A stretch of 64,000 bases of DNA from UBA668 sp038234785 (GTDB lineage Bacteria; Actinomycetota; Acidimicrobiia; Acidimicrobiales; Ilumatobacteraceae). Position numbers and translations under genes: made by a program. The stretch covers positions 56,538 to 120,537 of the forward strand of contig JBBQTC010000003.1 in NCBI GenBank assembly GCA_038234785.1, read 5' to 3'. Position 1 is the stretch's first letter. Each line of letters starts with the position of its first letter. Below the pieces are notes generated by a model, which did no database searches, was not told the origin of the DNA, and saw nothing but the letters and a program-made list of their open reading frames with translations. Shown piece by piece: positions 1 to 10,301 of the stretch.

Positions 1-1064
1 TTCCCTACAAGGGCAACTTCGTCGACCACAACAGCTTCCAGGACAACATCACCAGCTACCTGCAGCAGCCCGACGACGTGTTCACCTGGTTCGCCGGCTA
101 CCGCATGCGGTTCTTCGCCGAGAAGGGCCTCGCCGGCGACCTCTCCGACGTCTGGGACAACCTGCCCGACTTCACCGAGGGCTTCAAGACCGCAGCCACC
201 GGCAACGACGGCAAGCAGTACCTCGTGCCCCGCAGCTACTACCCGTGGGCCGTGCACTACCGCAAGAGCGTCTTTGCCGACAAGGGCTACGCGATCCCGA
301 CCAACAAGGACGAGCTGATCGCCCTCGCCACGAAGATGCAGGCCGACGGTCTCGTGCCGTTCGCCTACGCCAACGACGGCAAGTGGCCAGTGCAGGGCAC
401 GTTCGACATCTTGAACATGCGCCTCAACGGTTACCAGTTCCACGTCGACCTGTTGGCCGGCAAGGAAGACTGGACCCAGGACAAGGTGAAGAACGTGTTT
501 GCCGTCTGGACGTCGCTGTTGCCCTTCCACCAGGAGAACCCCAACGGGCGCACCTGGCAGGAAGCCGCCACGGCGTTGGAGAACAAGGAAGCCGGGATGT
601 ACTACCTCGGCACGTTCGTCTCCAGCAACAGCACCGACCAGGCGTACCTCGACGATCTCGACTTCTTCACCTTCCCCGAGCTCGATCCGGCAATCGGCGC
701 AGATGCGCTCGATGCCCCGATCGACGGCTGGATGATGGCGGCGAGCCCGAAGAACGAGGCCGGCGCCAAGGCGCTGCTCACCGCCGTCGGCGGCCTCGAC
801 TTCAGCAATGCTGTCAATGCGGTCGACAACAGCGCGGTGCCGGCGAACGACAAGTTCGACGTATCGAAGTTCACCGCCATCCAGAAGAAGTCGGCCGAGC
901 TCGTCGGATCGGCGAAGAACATCGCCCAGTTCCTCGACCGCGACACCAGCCCGGACTTCGTGTCGAACGTGATCGCCGACGCCTTCGCCGCCTTCCACAC
1001 GGATCCGGGTTCGATCGACACGATCCTGTCCGACATCGAAACCCAGAAATCGCAGTACCTCTGA
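1..1064 (+). CDS. Sugar ABC transporter substrate-binding protein, N-terminus outside the window
   Basis: Extracytoplasmic solute-binding protein of a carbohydrate ABC importer (family 1, MsmE/MalE-like). The frame is open to the left edge (codons from base 3), so the signal peptide and start lie upstream; the GTG at 78 is an internal valine. The visible 350 or so residues show the usual pattern of this family: aromatic-rich stretches in the middle, a GWMMAASPKN-type segment and an amphipathic C-terminal helix. Ten bases separate it from the first permease, and an alpha-galactosidase closes the operon, so an alpha-galactoside such as melibiose or raffinose is the likely ligand (inference from context). 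No ATPase gene is in the visible part of the operon; a shared MsiK-type ATPase elsewhere would be usual for actinomycetes. Confidence 0.85.
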   Translation, partial: PYKGNFVDHNSFQDNITSYLQQPDDVFTWFAGYRMRFFAEKGLAGDLSDVWDNLPDFTEGFKTAATGNDGKQYLVPRSYYPWAVHYRKSVFADKGYAIPTNKDELIALATKMQADGLVPFAYANDGKWPVQGTFDILNMRLNGYQFHVDLLAGKEDWTQDKVKNVFAVWTSLLPFHQENPNGRTWQEAATALENKEAGMYYLGTFVSSNSTDQAYLDDLDFFTFPELDPAIGADALDAPIDGWMMAASPKNEAGAKALLTAVGGLDFSNAVNAVDNSAVPANDKFDVSKFTAIQKKSAELVGSAKNIAQFLDRDTSPDFVSNVIADAFAAFHTDPGSIDTILSDIETQKSQYL

Positions 1065-1073
1065 GTCCGATCA

Positions 1074-2081
1074 GTGGAAGCTGACCTGACAGTTCCGGTG
1101 ACGACGGCGGCGCCCCCCAAGGGGCGTCGCCGTCGACGTCGTTATTCGCAGCTGTCGCGCGGCGACAAGGTGACGCTGTGGCTGATGGCCGGGATCCCGA
1201 CGGTGATCCACGTCGTGTTCGTGTGGGTGCCCGCGTTCATGACGATCTCGCTCTCGTTCACCAAGTGGGACGGCCTCAAGCTCGGCACCTGGAAGCTCGT
1301 CGGTTTCGCCAACTACTGGGCGGTGTTCACCGTCTTCGACGGCAAGTTCTTCCCGGCGCTGTTCAACAACGTCATCCTGCTCGTGTTCCTCTCGCTGTGC
1401 AGCATCGTCGGGGTCCTGTTCGCCTACCTGCTCGACAAGAACATTCGTGGATCGGCGATCTACCAGAGCGTCTTCTACATGCCCGTCGTGCTGTCGCTGG
1501 CGATCGTCGGGTTCATCTGGAAGGGCGTCATGTACTCGCCCGGCCAGGGCCTGTTCAACGTCGTGCTCGGCCGCACCGCGCAAGGCAATCAGATCGACTG
1601 GGTCGGCAACGCCGAGAAGATCTTCACGTTCCACGTCCCCGGCCTCGACACGCCGTTGGGGCTCACCAAGAACTTCGCCGCGCTCCTCGTCGCGATGGCG
1701 TGGCGGCACATCGGGTACGTGATGGTGCTGTACCTGGCCGGGCTCAAGAGCGTCGATCCTGCACTGCGCGAGGCCGCTGCGATCGACGGGTGCAACGAAT
1801 GGCAGGCGTTCCGTCAGGTCGTGTTCCCCGTGATGAAGCCGATCAACGTGGTGGTGTTCGTCATCACCGTGATCGAGGCGCTGCGGGCGTTCGACATCAT
1901 CGTTGCGCTCAAGTCGCCACCGGGCACCAAGGTGCTCGGTGTGCTCGTGCGCGACAACCTCGTCGGTGAGGGGGGTGGGCAGGTGGGGCTGGGGTCGGCC
2001 TACGGTGTGGTGCTGTTGGTGCTGTGCCTCGTGTTCATCATCTGGTACCTGATCAACAACTATCGGGAGACCGACGCATGA
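1074..2081 (+). CDS. Sugar ABC transporter permease, MalF/UgpA type
   Basis: Inner-membrane permease of the carbohydrate importer, 335 residues. A basic N-terminus (poly-Arg around residues 18-24) precedes six predicted membrane segments. The EAA loop that contacts the ATPase is visible as EAAAIDGCNEWQAFRQVVFP near residue 240. The GTG start at 1074 fits the 10-base gap from the binding protein. Its TGA overlaps the ATG of the next permease in an ATGA, so the two are probably translationally coupled. Confidence 0.9.
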   Translation: MEADLTVPVTTAAPPKGRRRRRRYSQLSRGDKVTLWLMAGIPTVIHVVFVWVPAFMTISLSFTKWDGLKLGTWKLVGFANYWAVFTVFDGKFFPALFNNVILLVFLSLCSIVGVLFAYLLDKNIRGSAIYQSVFYMPVVLSLAIVGFIWKGVMYSPGQGLFNVVLGRTAQGNQIDWVGNAEKIFTFHVPGLDTPLGLTKNFAALLVAMAWRHIGYVMVLYLAGLKSVDPALREAAAIDGCNEWQAFRQVVFPVMKPINVVVFVITVIEALRAFDIIVALKSPPGTKVLGVLVRDNLVGEGGGQVGLGSAYGVVLLVLCLVFIIWYLINNYRETDA

Positions 2082-2977
2082 GCGCGCAACTGACCGTCGT
2101 CAAGCGGCCGGCGCGGCGCGCCCGTTACTCACGCGCGTTCCTCTACGTGTTCCTCACGCTCATGGCGTTGCTGTGGCTGGTGCCCGTCTTCAGCGCGATG
2201 TACGCCGCGCTGCGGCCGTACTCGGAGACGCAGAAGTACGGCATCTTCTCGTGGCCGAAGTCGCTCACGCTGCAGAACTTCCGCGACGCCTGGACACAGG
2301 GTCAGATGACCCACACCTTCAAGAACACGATGTTCATCGTGATCCCGGCGATCGTGCTCATCCTGTTCTTCTCCAGCACCATGGCGTTCGCCGTCAGCCG
2401 CTACAGCTGGCGCTTCAACGTGGCCCTGCTGCTGCTGTTCACCGCCGGCAACCTGTTGCCAGCGCAGGTCCTGTTCCAGCCGCTGTTCCAGATGTTCAAG
2501 CACACGCCGTGGCCCGACATCCTGAGCGACACGAACACCGGCAGTCTGCTCGGTACGAAGATCGCGGTGATCATCGTCCACGTCGCATTCCAGACCGGCT
2601 TCTGTACGTTCGTCCTGTCGAACTACATGAAGACGATTCCCAAGGAGCTCGGCGAGGCCGCCCTGGTCGACGGCGCCAGCACCTCGCGGCAGTTCTTCCA
2701 GATCATCATGCCGCTGTGCCGCCCGGTGCTCGCCGCGCTGGCCACCCTCGAGTTCACCTGGCTCTACAACGACTTCTTCTGGGCGGTGGTGCTCATCAAC
2801 CAGGGCGACCAGCGGCCGATCACGTCGTCCATCGCGAACCTCGGCGGTCAGTTCTTCTCCAACGACAACCTCATCGCCGCGGCCTCGATGATCATCGCAA
2901 TGCCCACGTTGGTGGTCTACTTGATGCTGCAACGTCAGTTCATCAGCGGCCTCACGCTCGGCGCCAACAAGGGGTAG
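2078..2977 (+). CDS. Sugar ABC transporter permease, MalG/UgpE type
   Basis: Second permease subunit, 299 residues from the ATG that overlaps the upstream stop. The reading frame is open further upstream, but that extension lies inside the first permease gene. It has a basic N-terminus, about six membrane segments and the EAA loop EAALVDGASTSRQFFQIIMP near residue 200. MalG-type proteins pair with MalF-type proteins to form the translocation pore. The alpha-galactosidase gene follows after 4 bases. Confidence 0.9.
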   Translation: MSAQLTVVKRPARRARYSRAFLYVFLTLMALLWLVPVFSAMYAALRPYSETQKYGIFSWPKSLTLQNFRDAWTQGQMTHTFKNTMFIVIPAIVLILFFSSTMAFAVSRYSWRFNVALLLLFTAGNLLPAQVLFQPLFQMFKHTPWPDILSDTNTGSLLGTKIAVIIVHVAFQTGFCTFVLSNYMKTIPKELGEAALVDGASTSRQFFQIIMPLCRPVLAALATLEFTWLYNDFFWAVVLINQGDQRPITSSIANLGGQFFSNDNLIAAASMIIAMPTLVVYLMLQRQFISGLTLGANKG

Positions 2978-2981
2978 TTCC

Positions 2982-5069
2982 ATGATCCATCTGCGCGGTC
3001 GTCAGGCCGACGTGGTCATCGACGAGTCGTTCGGCGCGCCGGTCATCGTCCATTGGGGCGCACCACTCGGGGAGGTCGACCTCGCATCCGTCGGCGCGGC
3101 GCTCGCCCGTCCGGCGACCCAGGGGGGTCTCGACGTGGTGGCGCCCGTCAGCGTCGTCCCCGAGCACGGGTCCGGGTTCCAAGGACATCCGGGACTGGTC
3201 GGGCACCGTCGAGGCGGCACGGCGTGGGCGCCTCGATTCCGGTCGGAGGGGCACGCTCCGGTGGAGCACGGTGTGGTGATCGAGGCGGTCGACGTCGTCG
3301 CCGGCCTGCGCCTCTCGTGCACCATCACGCTCGACGAGGTGCTCACCGTCGCGGTGCGGCTCATCAACGACGGCTCGACGCGCTACTTGCTCGACGCGCT
3401 CCACCCGACTCTGCCGATCCCGGTCCATGCGTCGGAGTTGATGACCTTCGACGGTCGATGGACGCGGGAATTCCATCCGGTCCGGCGGCCATGGGGCAGC
3501 GGTGCGTGGTTGTCGGAGAACCGCGCCGGCAGAACGTCGCACGAACATCAACCGCTCGTGTTCGCGGGCGAGCCGGGTTTCTCCGAGTGGCACGGGGTGG
3601 TGTGGGGCGTCCACGTCGCGTGGAGCGGCAACCACCGCATCCTGGCCGACTGCATGCCGGACGGCCGCCGCTACGTGCAGGGCGGCGAATTGCTGCACCC
3701 TGGCGAGGTCTGCCTCGAGCCTGGCGAGTCCTACGACGCGCCGACGATCGTCGCGACGTACTCCGCGAATGGCCTCACTCCGGCCTCGTGGGGCTTCCAC
3801 CGGTGGTTGCGTGCACTCGACGTACATCCCGACACTGCACGCCCCGTCCTGCTGAACACCTGGGAGGCGGTCTACTTCGATCACTCGACGGAGCGGTTGC
3901 AGGAGCTGGCGTCGTCGGCGGCCGCGCTCGGCATCGAGCGGTTCGTCCTCGACGACGGCTGGTTCGGGTCCCGGCGCGACGACCACCGCGGGCTGGGCGA
4001 CTGGTGGGTCTCGCCGGAGGTGTACCCCGACGGCCTCGGTCCGCTGATCACCCACGTCCGATCACTCGGAATGGAGTTCGGGATCTGGGTCGAGCCGGAG
4101 ATGGTCAACCCCGACAGCGATCTGTTCCGTGCCCATCCCGAGTGGGCGTTGGTGACCGAGGGCTACGCACCCGTGCTCGGCCGTCGACAGCTCGTCCTGA
4201 ACCTCGCCGATCCGGATGCGTTCGCCCACGTGCTCGGGCAACTCGACGCACTGCTGCGTGACCACGACGTGCAGTACGTCAAGTGGGACATGAACCGCAA
4301 TCACGTCCAGGGCAGCGGCAGCGACGGAGCCGCCGGCACACGTGCGCAGACCCTGGCCTTCTACGCCCTCTTGGACACGCTGCGGTCGCGCCACCCGGCC
4401 GTGGAGTTCGAGAGCTGCGCGAGCGGCGGCGGGCGCATCGACCTCGAGGTGCTGCGGCGGACCGAACGAGTCTGGACCAGCGATTGCAACGATCCGCTGG
4501 AGCGTCAGACCATCCAGTGGGGCGCGACGATGCTGCTGCCCTACGAGTTGATGGGCGCGCACATCGGGCCGACCCGGTCGCACACCACCGGCCGCATGCA
4601 CTCGCTGGCCTTCCGTGCGGTGACGGCCTTCTTCGGGCATCTCGGCGTCGAATGGAACGTGCTCGGACTCAGCGACGACGAGCGCACCCAACTTGCCGCC
4701 GTGATCGCGCTGCACCAGCGCTTCCGACCACTGCTTCACAGCGGCGACGGTGTGCGCTTCGACCCCGTGCTCAACGGACAGCAGGCTGCCAGTCACGCGT
4801 ACGGTGTGTACGCGTCCGACCGTCGCGAAGCCCTGGTGGCCCACGTCCAGTTGACCAGTGGGATGAGCCTCGTGCCCCCACCGCTGCGGATGCCGGGCCT
4901 TCTCGCGGACACTCGGTATCGCGTGACCCAGGTGCCGCTGCCGGGGTCCAACCTCGTGCTGGCGGAGCCGGAGATCACCCTCACCGGACGCCAACTCGCC
5001 GTGCACGGCATCCAGCTACCGCGCCAGCATCCCGAATCGGGCCTGCTGCTGCACCTCGTCGCCCCGTAG
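2982..5069 (+). CDS. Alpha-galactosidase, glycoside hydrolase family 36
   Basis: Hydrolyses terminal alpha-galactosides, 695 residues, full GH36 length. The N-terminal beta-sandwich is followed by the TIM barrel with FVLDDGWFGSRRDDHRGLGDW near 324-344 and WVEPEMVNPDSDL near 368. The probable nucleophile is D436 in KWDMNRN and the probable acid/base is D501 in SDCND; ESCASGGGRIDLEVL lies between them. No signal peptide is seen, so it should act in the cytoplasm on sugars imported by the adjacent transporter. Family and fold are clear; exact substrate preference is inferred from the family and the operon. Confidence 0.93.
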   Translation: MIHLRGRQADVVIDESFGAPVIVHWGAPLGEVDLASVGAALARPATQGGLDVVAPVSVVPEHGSGFQGHPGLVGHRRGGTAWAPRFRSEGHAPVEHGVVIEAVDVVAGLRLSCTITLDEVLTVAVRLINDGSTRYLLDALHPTLPIPVHASELMTFDGRWTREFHPVRRPWGSGAWLSENRAGRTSHEHQPLVFAGEPGFSEWHGVVWGVHVAWSGNHRILADCMPDGRRYVQGGELLHPGEVCLEPGESYDAPTIVATYSANGLTPASWGFHRWLRALDVHPDTARPVLLNTWEAVYFDHSTERLQELASSAAALGIERFVLDDGWFGSRRDDHRGLGDWWVSPEVYPDGLGPLITHVRSLGMEFGIWVEPEMVNPDSDLFRAHPEWALVTEGYAPVLGRRQLVLNLADPDAFAHVLGQLDALLRDHDVQYVKWDMNRNHVQGSGSDGAAGTRAQTLAFYALLDTLRSRHPAVEFESCASGGGRIDLEVLRRTERVWTSDCNDPLERQTIQWGATMLLPYELMGAHIGPTRSHTTGRMHSLAFRAVTAFFGHLGVEWNVLGLSDDERTQLAAVIALHQRFRPLLHSGDGVRFDPVLNGQQAASHAYGVYASDRREALVAHVQLTSGMSLVPPPLRMPGLLADTRYRVTQVPLPGSNLVLAEPEITLTGRQLAVHGIQLPRQHPESGLLLHLVAP

Positions 5070-5072
5070 AAT
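5067..5072 (+). promoter_or_regulatory. Predicted -10 box for a leaderless gatC transcript
   Basis: TAGAAT overlaps the alpha-galactosidase TAG stop and ends 8 bases before the gatC GTG. A start site at about 5079-5081 would give an mRNA with no 5' leader. No convincing -35 is seen. The same layout recurs at many genes of the window. Confidence 0.45.
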
Positions 5073-5080
5073 CCCTCACT

Positions 5081-5383
5081 GTGTCCGACCGCATCTCCGC
5101 AGCCGTTGTCGCCAAGGTGGCCCGGTTGGCGCGACTCGATGTCACGGCTGACGAGATCGAGCGAATGACCGTCCAACTCGACGGCATGCTCGAGCACTTC
5201 GCCGACATCGACGCGCTCGACCTCTCCGCCGTCGTCCCCATGACCCAGCCGTATCCGCTGGTCAACGTGCTCCGCCCGGACGTGGTGGAGCCGTGTCTTG
5301 ATCGCGACGAGGTGCTGGCCGCCGCGCCGGCGGCCGAGGACGGCCGCTTTCGAGTTCCCCCGATCGTCGGGATGGACCTGTGA
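5081..5383 (+). CDS. gatC: Asp-tRNA(Asn)/Glu-tRNA(Gln) amidotransferase subunit C
   Basis: Small subunit of the GatCAB amidotransferase, 100 residues, which stabilises GatA and packs against GatB. It shows the family signature: the N-terminal helix VAKVARLARLDVTADEIERM, an LxxMLEHFADIDALDL segment, the PMTQPYPLVNVLRPD stretch, and a C-terminal FRVPPIVGMDL. Start is GTG 5081, no ribosome binding site is evident, and a TAGAAT box lies 8 bases upstream. Its TGA overlaps the GTG of gatA. It has no biochemical link to the sugar operon upstream. Confidence 0.93.
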   Translation: MSDRISAAVVAKVARLARLDVTADEIERMTVQLDGMLEHFADIDALDLSAVVPMTQPYPLVNVLRPDVVEPCLDRDEVLAAAPAAEDGRFRVPPIVGMDL

Positions 5384-6798
5384 CGACGGCGTTCGACATC
5401 GCGGCCGCAGTGCGCGCCGGCACCACGACCGCCACCGAACTCCTGGCGCAGCACTTGGCCACCATCGCCGAACGCGATCCCGACATCCACGCCTTCAACC
5501 ACGTGATGGTCGAGCAGGCGCAGGCCCAGGCGGCTGCGGTCGACGCCACCGCTGCACTGGGCGACGACCCCGGCCCGCTCGCCGGCGTCACCGTGGCCCT
5601 CAAGGACAACATGTGCACCCGCGGCGTGCCCACCACCTGTTCGTCGAAGATCCTCGAAGGATGGAGGCCGCCGTACGACGCCACGGTGGTCGACAAGCTT
5701 CGTGCGGCCGGTGCCGTGGCGATCGGCAAGACCAACCTCGACGAGTTCGCGATGGGTTCCAGCACCGAGAACTCGGCGTTCGGCCCCACCCGCAACCCGC
5801 ACGACCTGTCCCGCGTCCCCGGCGGCAGCAGCGGCGGCAGTGCGGCGGCGGTGGCCGCGGGGTTCAGCCACGTCAGCCTCGGCAGTGACACCGGCGGATC
5901 GATCCGTCAGCCTGCGGCACTCTGTGGCGTGGTCGGGGTGAAGCCGACCTACGGCTACGTGAGCCGTTACGGGCTCGTCGCCTTCGCCAGCAGCCTCGAC
6001 CAGATCGGGCCGTTCACCAGCAACGTCGCCGACGCCGCCCTGGTGCTCGATGTCATCGGTGGGCACGACCCGCACGACAGCACCAGCATCCCTCAGCAGC
6101 ACCCCAGCCTCGTCGACGTGCTCGGCCAGGGCGTCGAGGGACTTCGTGTCGGCCGCATCACCGACCTGCCCCCGGGTGCAGACCCCGATGTCGAGGAGCG
6201 GCTCGAGGCCGCCTTCGAAGCCTTGGCCGCAGCGGGCGCGACGATCGTCCCCGTGCAGGTGCCGGCGTTCACGTTCGGGTTGAGCGCGTATTACCTCATC
6301 GCCCCTGCCGAGGCCAGCAGCAACCTGGCCCGCTACGACGGCGTTCGGTACGGGCTGCGGGTGGAGGCGGCCGACACGAACGCGATGTACGGCGTCACCC
6401 GCGCCGCCGGGTTCGGCGACGAGGTGAAGCGGCGCATCATGCTCGGCACCTATGCGCTCAGCGCGGGGTACTACGACGCCTACTACGGCAAGGCGCTGAA
6501 GGTCCGCCGGCTCATCCACGACGACTTCGAACGCGCCTACCATCAGGCCGACGTGCTGCTCACGCCGACCTCGCCGAGTGTGGCGTTCCCGTTCGGCGCC
6601 AAGGGCGACAACCCGTTCGCGATGTACCTGTGCGACACCTACACCATCCCCACCAACCTGGCGGGACACCCCGGCATGAGCGTGCCCTACGGGACGGGTG
6701 CGCACGGCTTGCCGGTGGGTGTGCAGGTGCTCGCCGGCACGCTCCAGGAACCGACGATGTTCCGCGTCGCTGCCGCGCTGGAGAGGAGCCTCGCATGA
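5380..6798 (+). CDS. gatA: Asp-tRNA(Asn)/Glu-tRNA(Gln) amidotransferase subunit A
   Basis: Glutaminase subunit of GatCAB, which releases ammonia from glutamine and channels it to GatB; 472 residues. The amidase-signature triad is visible: the lysine in GVTVALKDN near residue 72, the first serine in GGSSGGSAAAVAAG near 150 and the nucleophile serine in GSDTGGSIRQPA near 170. The GTG start overlaps the gatC stop, and its own stop overlaps the gatB ATG, so the three subunits should be made in equal amounts. Confidence 0.96.
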   Translation: MTTAFDIAAAVRAGTTTATELLAQHLATIAERDPDIHAFNHVMVEQAQAQAAAVDATAALGDDPGPLAGVTVALKDNMCTRGVPTTCSSKILEGWRPPYDATVVDKLRAAGAVAIGKTNLDEFAMGSSTENSAFGPTRNPHDLSRVPGGSSGGSAAAVAAGFSHVSLGSDTGGSIRQPAALCGVVGVKPTYGYVSRYGLVAFASSLDQIGPFTSNVADAALVLDVIGGHDPHDSTSIPQQHPSLVDVLGQGVEGLRVGRITDLPPGADPDVEERLEAAFEALAAAGATIVPVQVPAFTFGLSAYYLIAPAEASSNLARYDGVRYGLRVEAADTNAMYGVTRAAGFGDEVKRRIMLGTYALSAGYYDAYYGKALKVRRLIHDDFERAYHQADVLLTPTSPSVAFPFGAKGDNPFAMYLCDTYTIPTNLAGHPGMSVPYGTGAHGLPVGVQVLAGTLQEPTMFRVAAALERSLA

Positions 6799-8234
6799 GC
6801 GCCCATGACGGTCTTCCGGGCGACTGGCAACTGGTCGTCGGCCTCGAGGTGCACGTCGAACTGGCCACCGCGACCAAGTTGTTCTCGGCGAGTCCGAACC
6901 GCTTCGGGGATGAGCCCAACACCAACATCGACCCGGTGACGCTCGGGCTGCCGGGCGCGCTCCCGGTCCTCAACGAGCAGGCCGTGGAGTTGGCCATGCG
7001 CATCGGGCTGGCGCTGAACTGCACCGTGCAACCGTGCACGTTCCACCGCAAGAACTACTTCTACCCCGACATGCCCAAGGCGTACCAGATCAGCCAGTAC
7101 GACCAGCCGCTGAACGTCGACGGGTACCTCAAACTGCCAGGTGGCACGCACGTCGGCATCGAGCGCGCCCACATGGAGGAGGACGCCGGCAAGAGCACGC
7201 ACGTCGGCGGCTCCGGTGGGCGCGTGCACGGCGCCACGTCGTCGCTGATCGACCTCAATCGGGCGGGCGTGCCGTTGGTGGAGATCGTCAGCCGGCCCGA
7301 CATCCGCAGTGCGGAGGAGGCCCGCCTCTACGTGAACGAACTGCGCGCGATCCTGGTGGCCATCGGTGCCAGCGACGCGAAGATGGAAGAGGGGTCGATG
7401 CGCGTCGACGCCAACGTGAGCGTCCACAAGCCAGGGACTCCGTTCGGCACACGCTGTGAGATCAAGAACGTCAACAGTGTGCGCTCGGTCGGTCGGGCCA
7501 TCGAATACGAGGCTCGCCGACAGATCGACCTGTTGGAGAACGGTGACTCGGTTCGACAGGAGACGCGCCACTGGGACGAGGGCGACGGCCGCACGCACAC
7601 GCTGCGGGTCAAGGAGGACGCGGACGACTACCGCTACTTCCTCGAACCCGACCTCGTGCCGCTCGCACCTTCGGCGGAATGGATCCAGCGCGTCCACGCG
7701 TCGATGCCACCGCTGCCGGCGCAGCGCCGCGAGCATCTCTCCGTGGCCACCGGGCAGGCAGCCGACAGCGAAGCAGTCGTGTCGGTCGTGGAGCGCGGCC
7801 AGGACCACTACGTGTTGGCCGTCGGTCACCTCGGTGGTGACCCGGGGCGGGCGCTGGTCTACGTGAAAGAGGCGTTCGCGGAGGAAGGCGCCGAGCCCCG
7901 TGTGCCGGCGATCGACATCGCCGCGCTCACCAGCCTGGAGGTCGACGGGAAGGTGACGGCCACGCAGGCCAAGGCCATCCTGTCCGAGATCCTGGCCAAC
8001 GGCGGTGGCGACGCCGCTGCGATCGCTGCGGCGAAGGGTTTCGAGGCGATCGACACGAGCGCGCTCGAAGCCGTGGTCGACCAGGCCATCGCCGACCAGC
8101 CGGACGCCTGGACGAAGTTCTGTGGCGGTGACGGCAAGGCGATGGGCGCCATCGTCGGGGCCGTGATGAAGGCCACCCAGGGCAAGGCCGACGGCAAGAT
8201 CGTGACGGCGCTGCTCAATCAGAAGAAGGGGTAG
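6795..8234 (+). CDS. gatB: Asp-tRNA(Asn)/Glu-tRNA(Gln) amidotransferase subunit B
   Basis: tRNA-binding and kinase-like subunit of GatCAB, 479 residues. The N-terminal cradle begins LVVGLEVHVELATATKLFS, with the conserved YFYPDMPKAYQISQYDQPL near 92-110. The C-terminal YqeY-like tail includes the GKVTATQAKAILSEI segment. The ATG at 6795 overlaps the gatA stop and sits behind GAGAGGAG, a good ribosome binding site. The last 20 bases overlap the 3' end of the convergent histidine kinase gene. Confidence 0.96.
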   Translation: MSAHDGLPGDWQLVVGLEVHVELATATKLFSASPNRFGDEPNTNIDPVTLGLPGALPVLNEQAVELAMRIGLALNCTVQPCTFHRKNYFYPDMPKAYQISQYDQPLNVDGYLKLPGGTHVGIERAHMEEDAGKSTHVGGSGGRVHGATSSLIDLNRAGVPLVEIVSRPDIRSAEEARLYVNELRAILVAIGASDAKMEEGSMRVDANVSVHKPGTPFGTRCEIKNVNSVRSVGRAIEYEARRQIDLLENGDSVRQETRHWDEGDGRTHTLRVKEDADDYRYFLEPDLVPLAPSAEWIQRVHASMPPLPAQRREHLSVATGQAADSEAVVSVVERGQDHYVLAVGHLGGDPGRALVYVKEAFAEEGAEPRVPAIDIAALTSLEVDGKVTATQAKAILSEILANGGGDAAAIAAAKGFEAIDTSALEAVVDQAIADQPDAWTKFCGGDGKAMGAIVGAVMKATQGKADGKIVTALLNQKKG

Positions 8235-9587
8235 TCGATCGCGGCACGGCGATCGTGAACCGGCAGCCCTGACCCGGGGCGGTGTGGAGCGCGATCCGGC
8301 CGCCATGGCCCTCCACGATCGACTTCGCGATCGAGAGACCGAGCCCGCTCCCGCCCGAGGTCCGCGAGCGCGACGGATCGCCGCGGAAGAAGCGCTCGAA
8401 CACCCGAGCAGCGATCTCGGGCTCGAGCCCCGGGCCGTGATCGACGACCTCGATCACGGCGCTCGCATCGCGTTCCGAGCCGAGGAGCTCGATCGAGGTC
8501 GACGCCGGCGTGTGAACCAGCGCATTGTGCACGAGCGCAGCGACCACCTGGTGAAGTCGGGACGGGTCGCCCTCACAGGTGAGCGGCCTGGTGCTGTCCA
8601 CACGGATGAGGCGTTCCGGTTGCACTGCGAGGGCATCGGCGGCGGCGTCGTCGAGGAGTGCGGCGAGGTCCACGCTCACCGTGGTCAGGGGAAGACCTCG
8701 GTCGAGCTTGCTGAGCAGTAGCAGGTCGTCGACGAGGGCGCTCATCCGGTCCGCTTCGCCGGTGACGCGGCGCATCGCGTCGTCGAGGCGAGGCTGGTCC
8801 TGCAGCCCACCGCGTTGATAGAGCTCCGCATAACCCCGGATCGAGGTGAGCGGGGTGCGGAGCTCGTGGGAGGCGTCGGCAACGAACTGGCGCAGTCGCT
8901 CGTCGGCCGCCTCCTTCTGGTCGAGCATCGAGTTGAAGGCGTTCGACAGGTGGGCAGCTTCGGTACCCGGTGGATACGACGGGACACGCCGATCACGGTC
9001 ACCGCCGCTGATCGCGTCGGCCGCAGCCGTGACCTCGTTGATCGGCTTGACGCCGAGTCGCACGACCCAGGCCGCGGTGATGGCGATCACCGACATGACG
9101 ACGAGTCCACCGATGCCCGTTGCGATCAGCAATCGGTTGTATGCGGCGGTGGCCTTGGCGAGCGAGAGCGCGATGAAGTTCCATCCGCTGTCATCGGGGC
9201 GCTGGAGGACGATGACACGGAACTGGTCCCCGGTCCCCACGCCGTCGACCGTGAACGGGTCGCCGCGCCGTCGACTGCCGTGGCTCTCGGCGTCGGCCAC
9301 CGACACGTCGGGAGCGCCGGTGACCAGTTGGCCCTGGATGATGGTCGTGACCGTGCCGTCGGCATCGAGGTGGCCGATGTAGATCTCGCTGAAGGTTCCC
9401 GCGCCGTCGGGAGGGATCGGCCCCGGCCGATTGCCGAGGATGCCGAGCGCCAGCGGCGTGGAGGTCTCGAGCTGTCGGTCGACCTGCTCGGTGAGGTAGC
9501 GCCGTTGGGTGGTGGCGATCAGATAGGCGGTGATCGCGAACGCGATCGCCACACCGCCAAGACCGATGAAGAGCCGACTGCGGAGTC

Positions 9588-9591
<4 letters not shown>
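8215..9591 (-). CDS. HAMP-domain sensor histidine kinase
   Basis: Membrane sensor kinase, 458 residues. Order: TM1 (about 8-27), an extracytoplasmic sensor of about 130 residues, TM2 (about 158-180), HAMP, a HisKA domain with phospho-acceptor His in DASHELRTPLTSIRGYAEL, and an HATPase domain with N-box VVAALVHNALVH, G1 VVDHGPGLEPE, FERFFRG and G2 GSGLGLSIAKSIV. GTG start overlaps the TGA of the response regulator gene, so the pair is one operon. The layout resembles actinobacterial TcrY/PhoR-like kinases. The stimulus cannot be inferred. Confidence 0.92.
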
Positions 9592-10295
<704 letters not shown>

Positions 10296-10301
10296 TGTGG
10301 C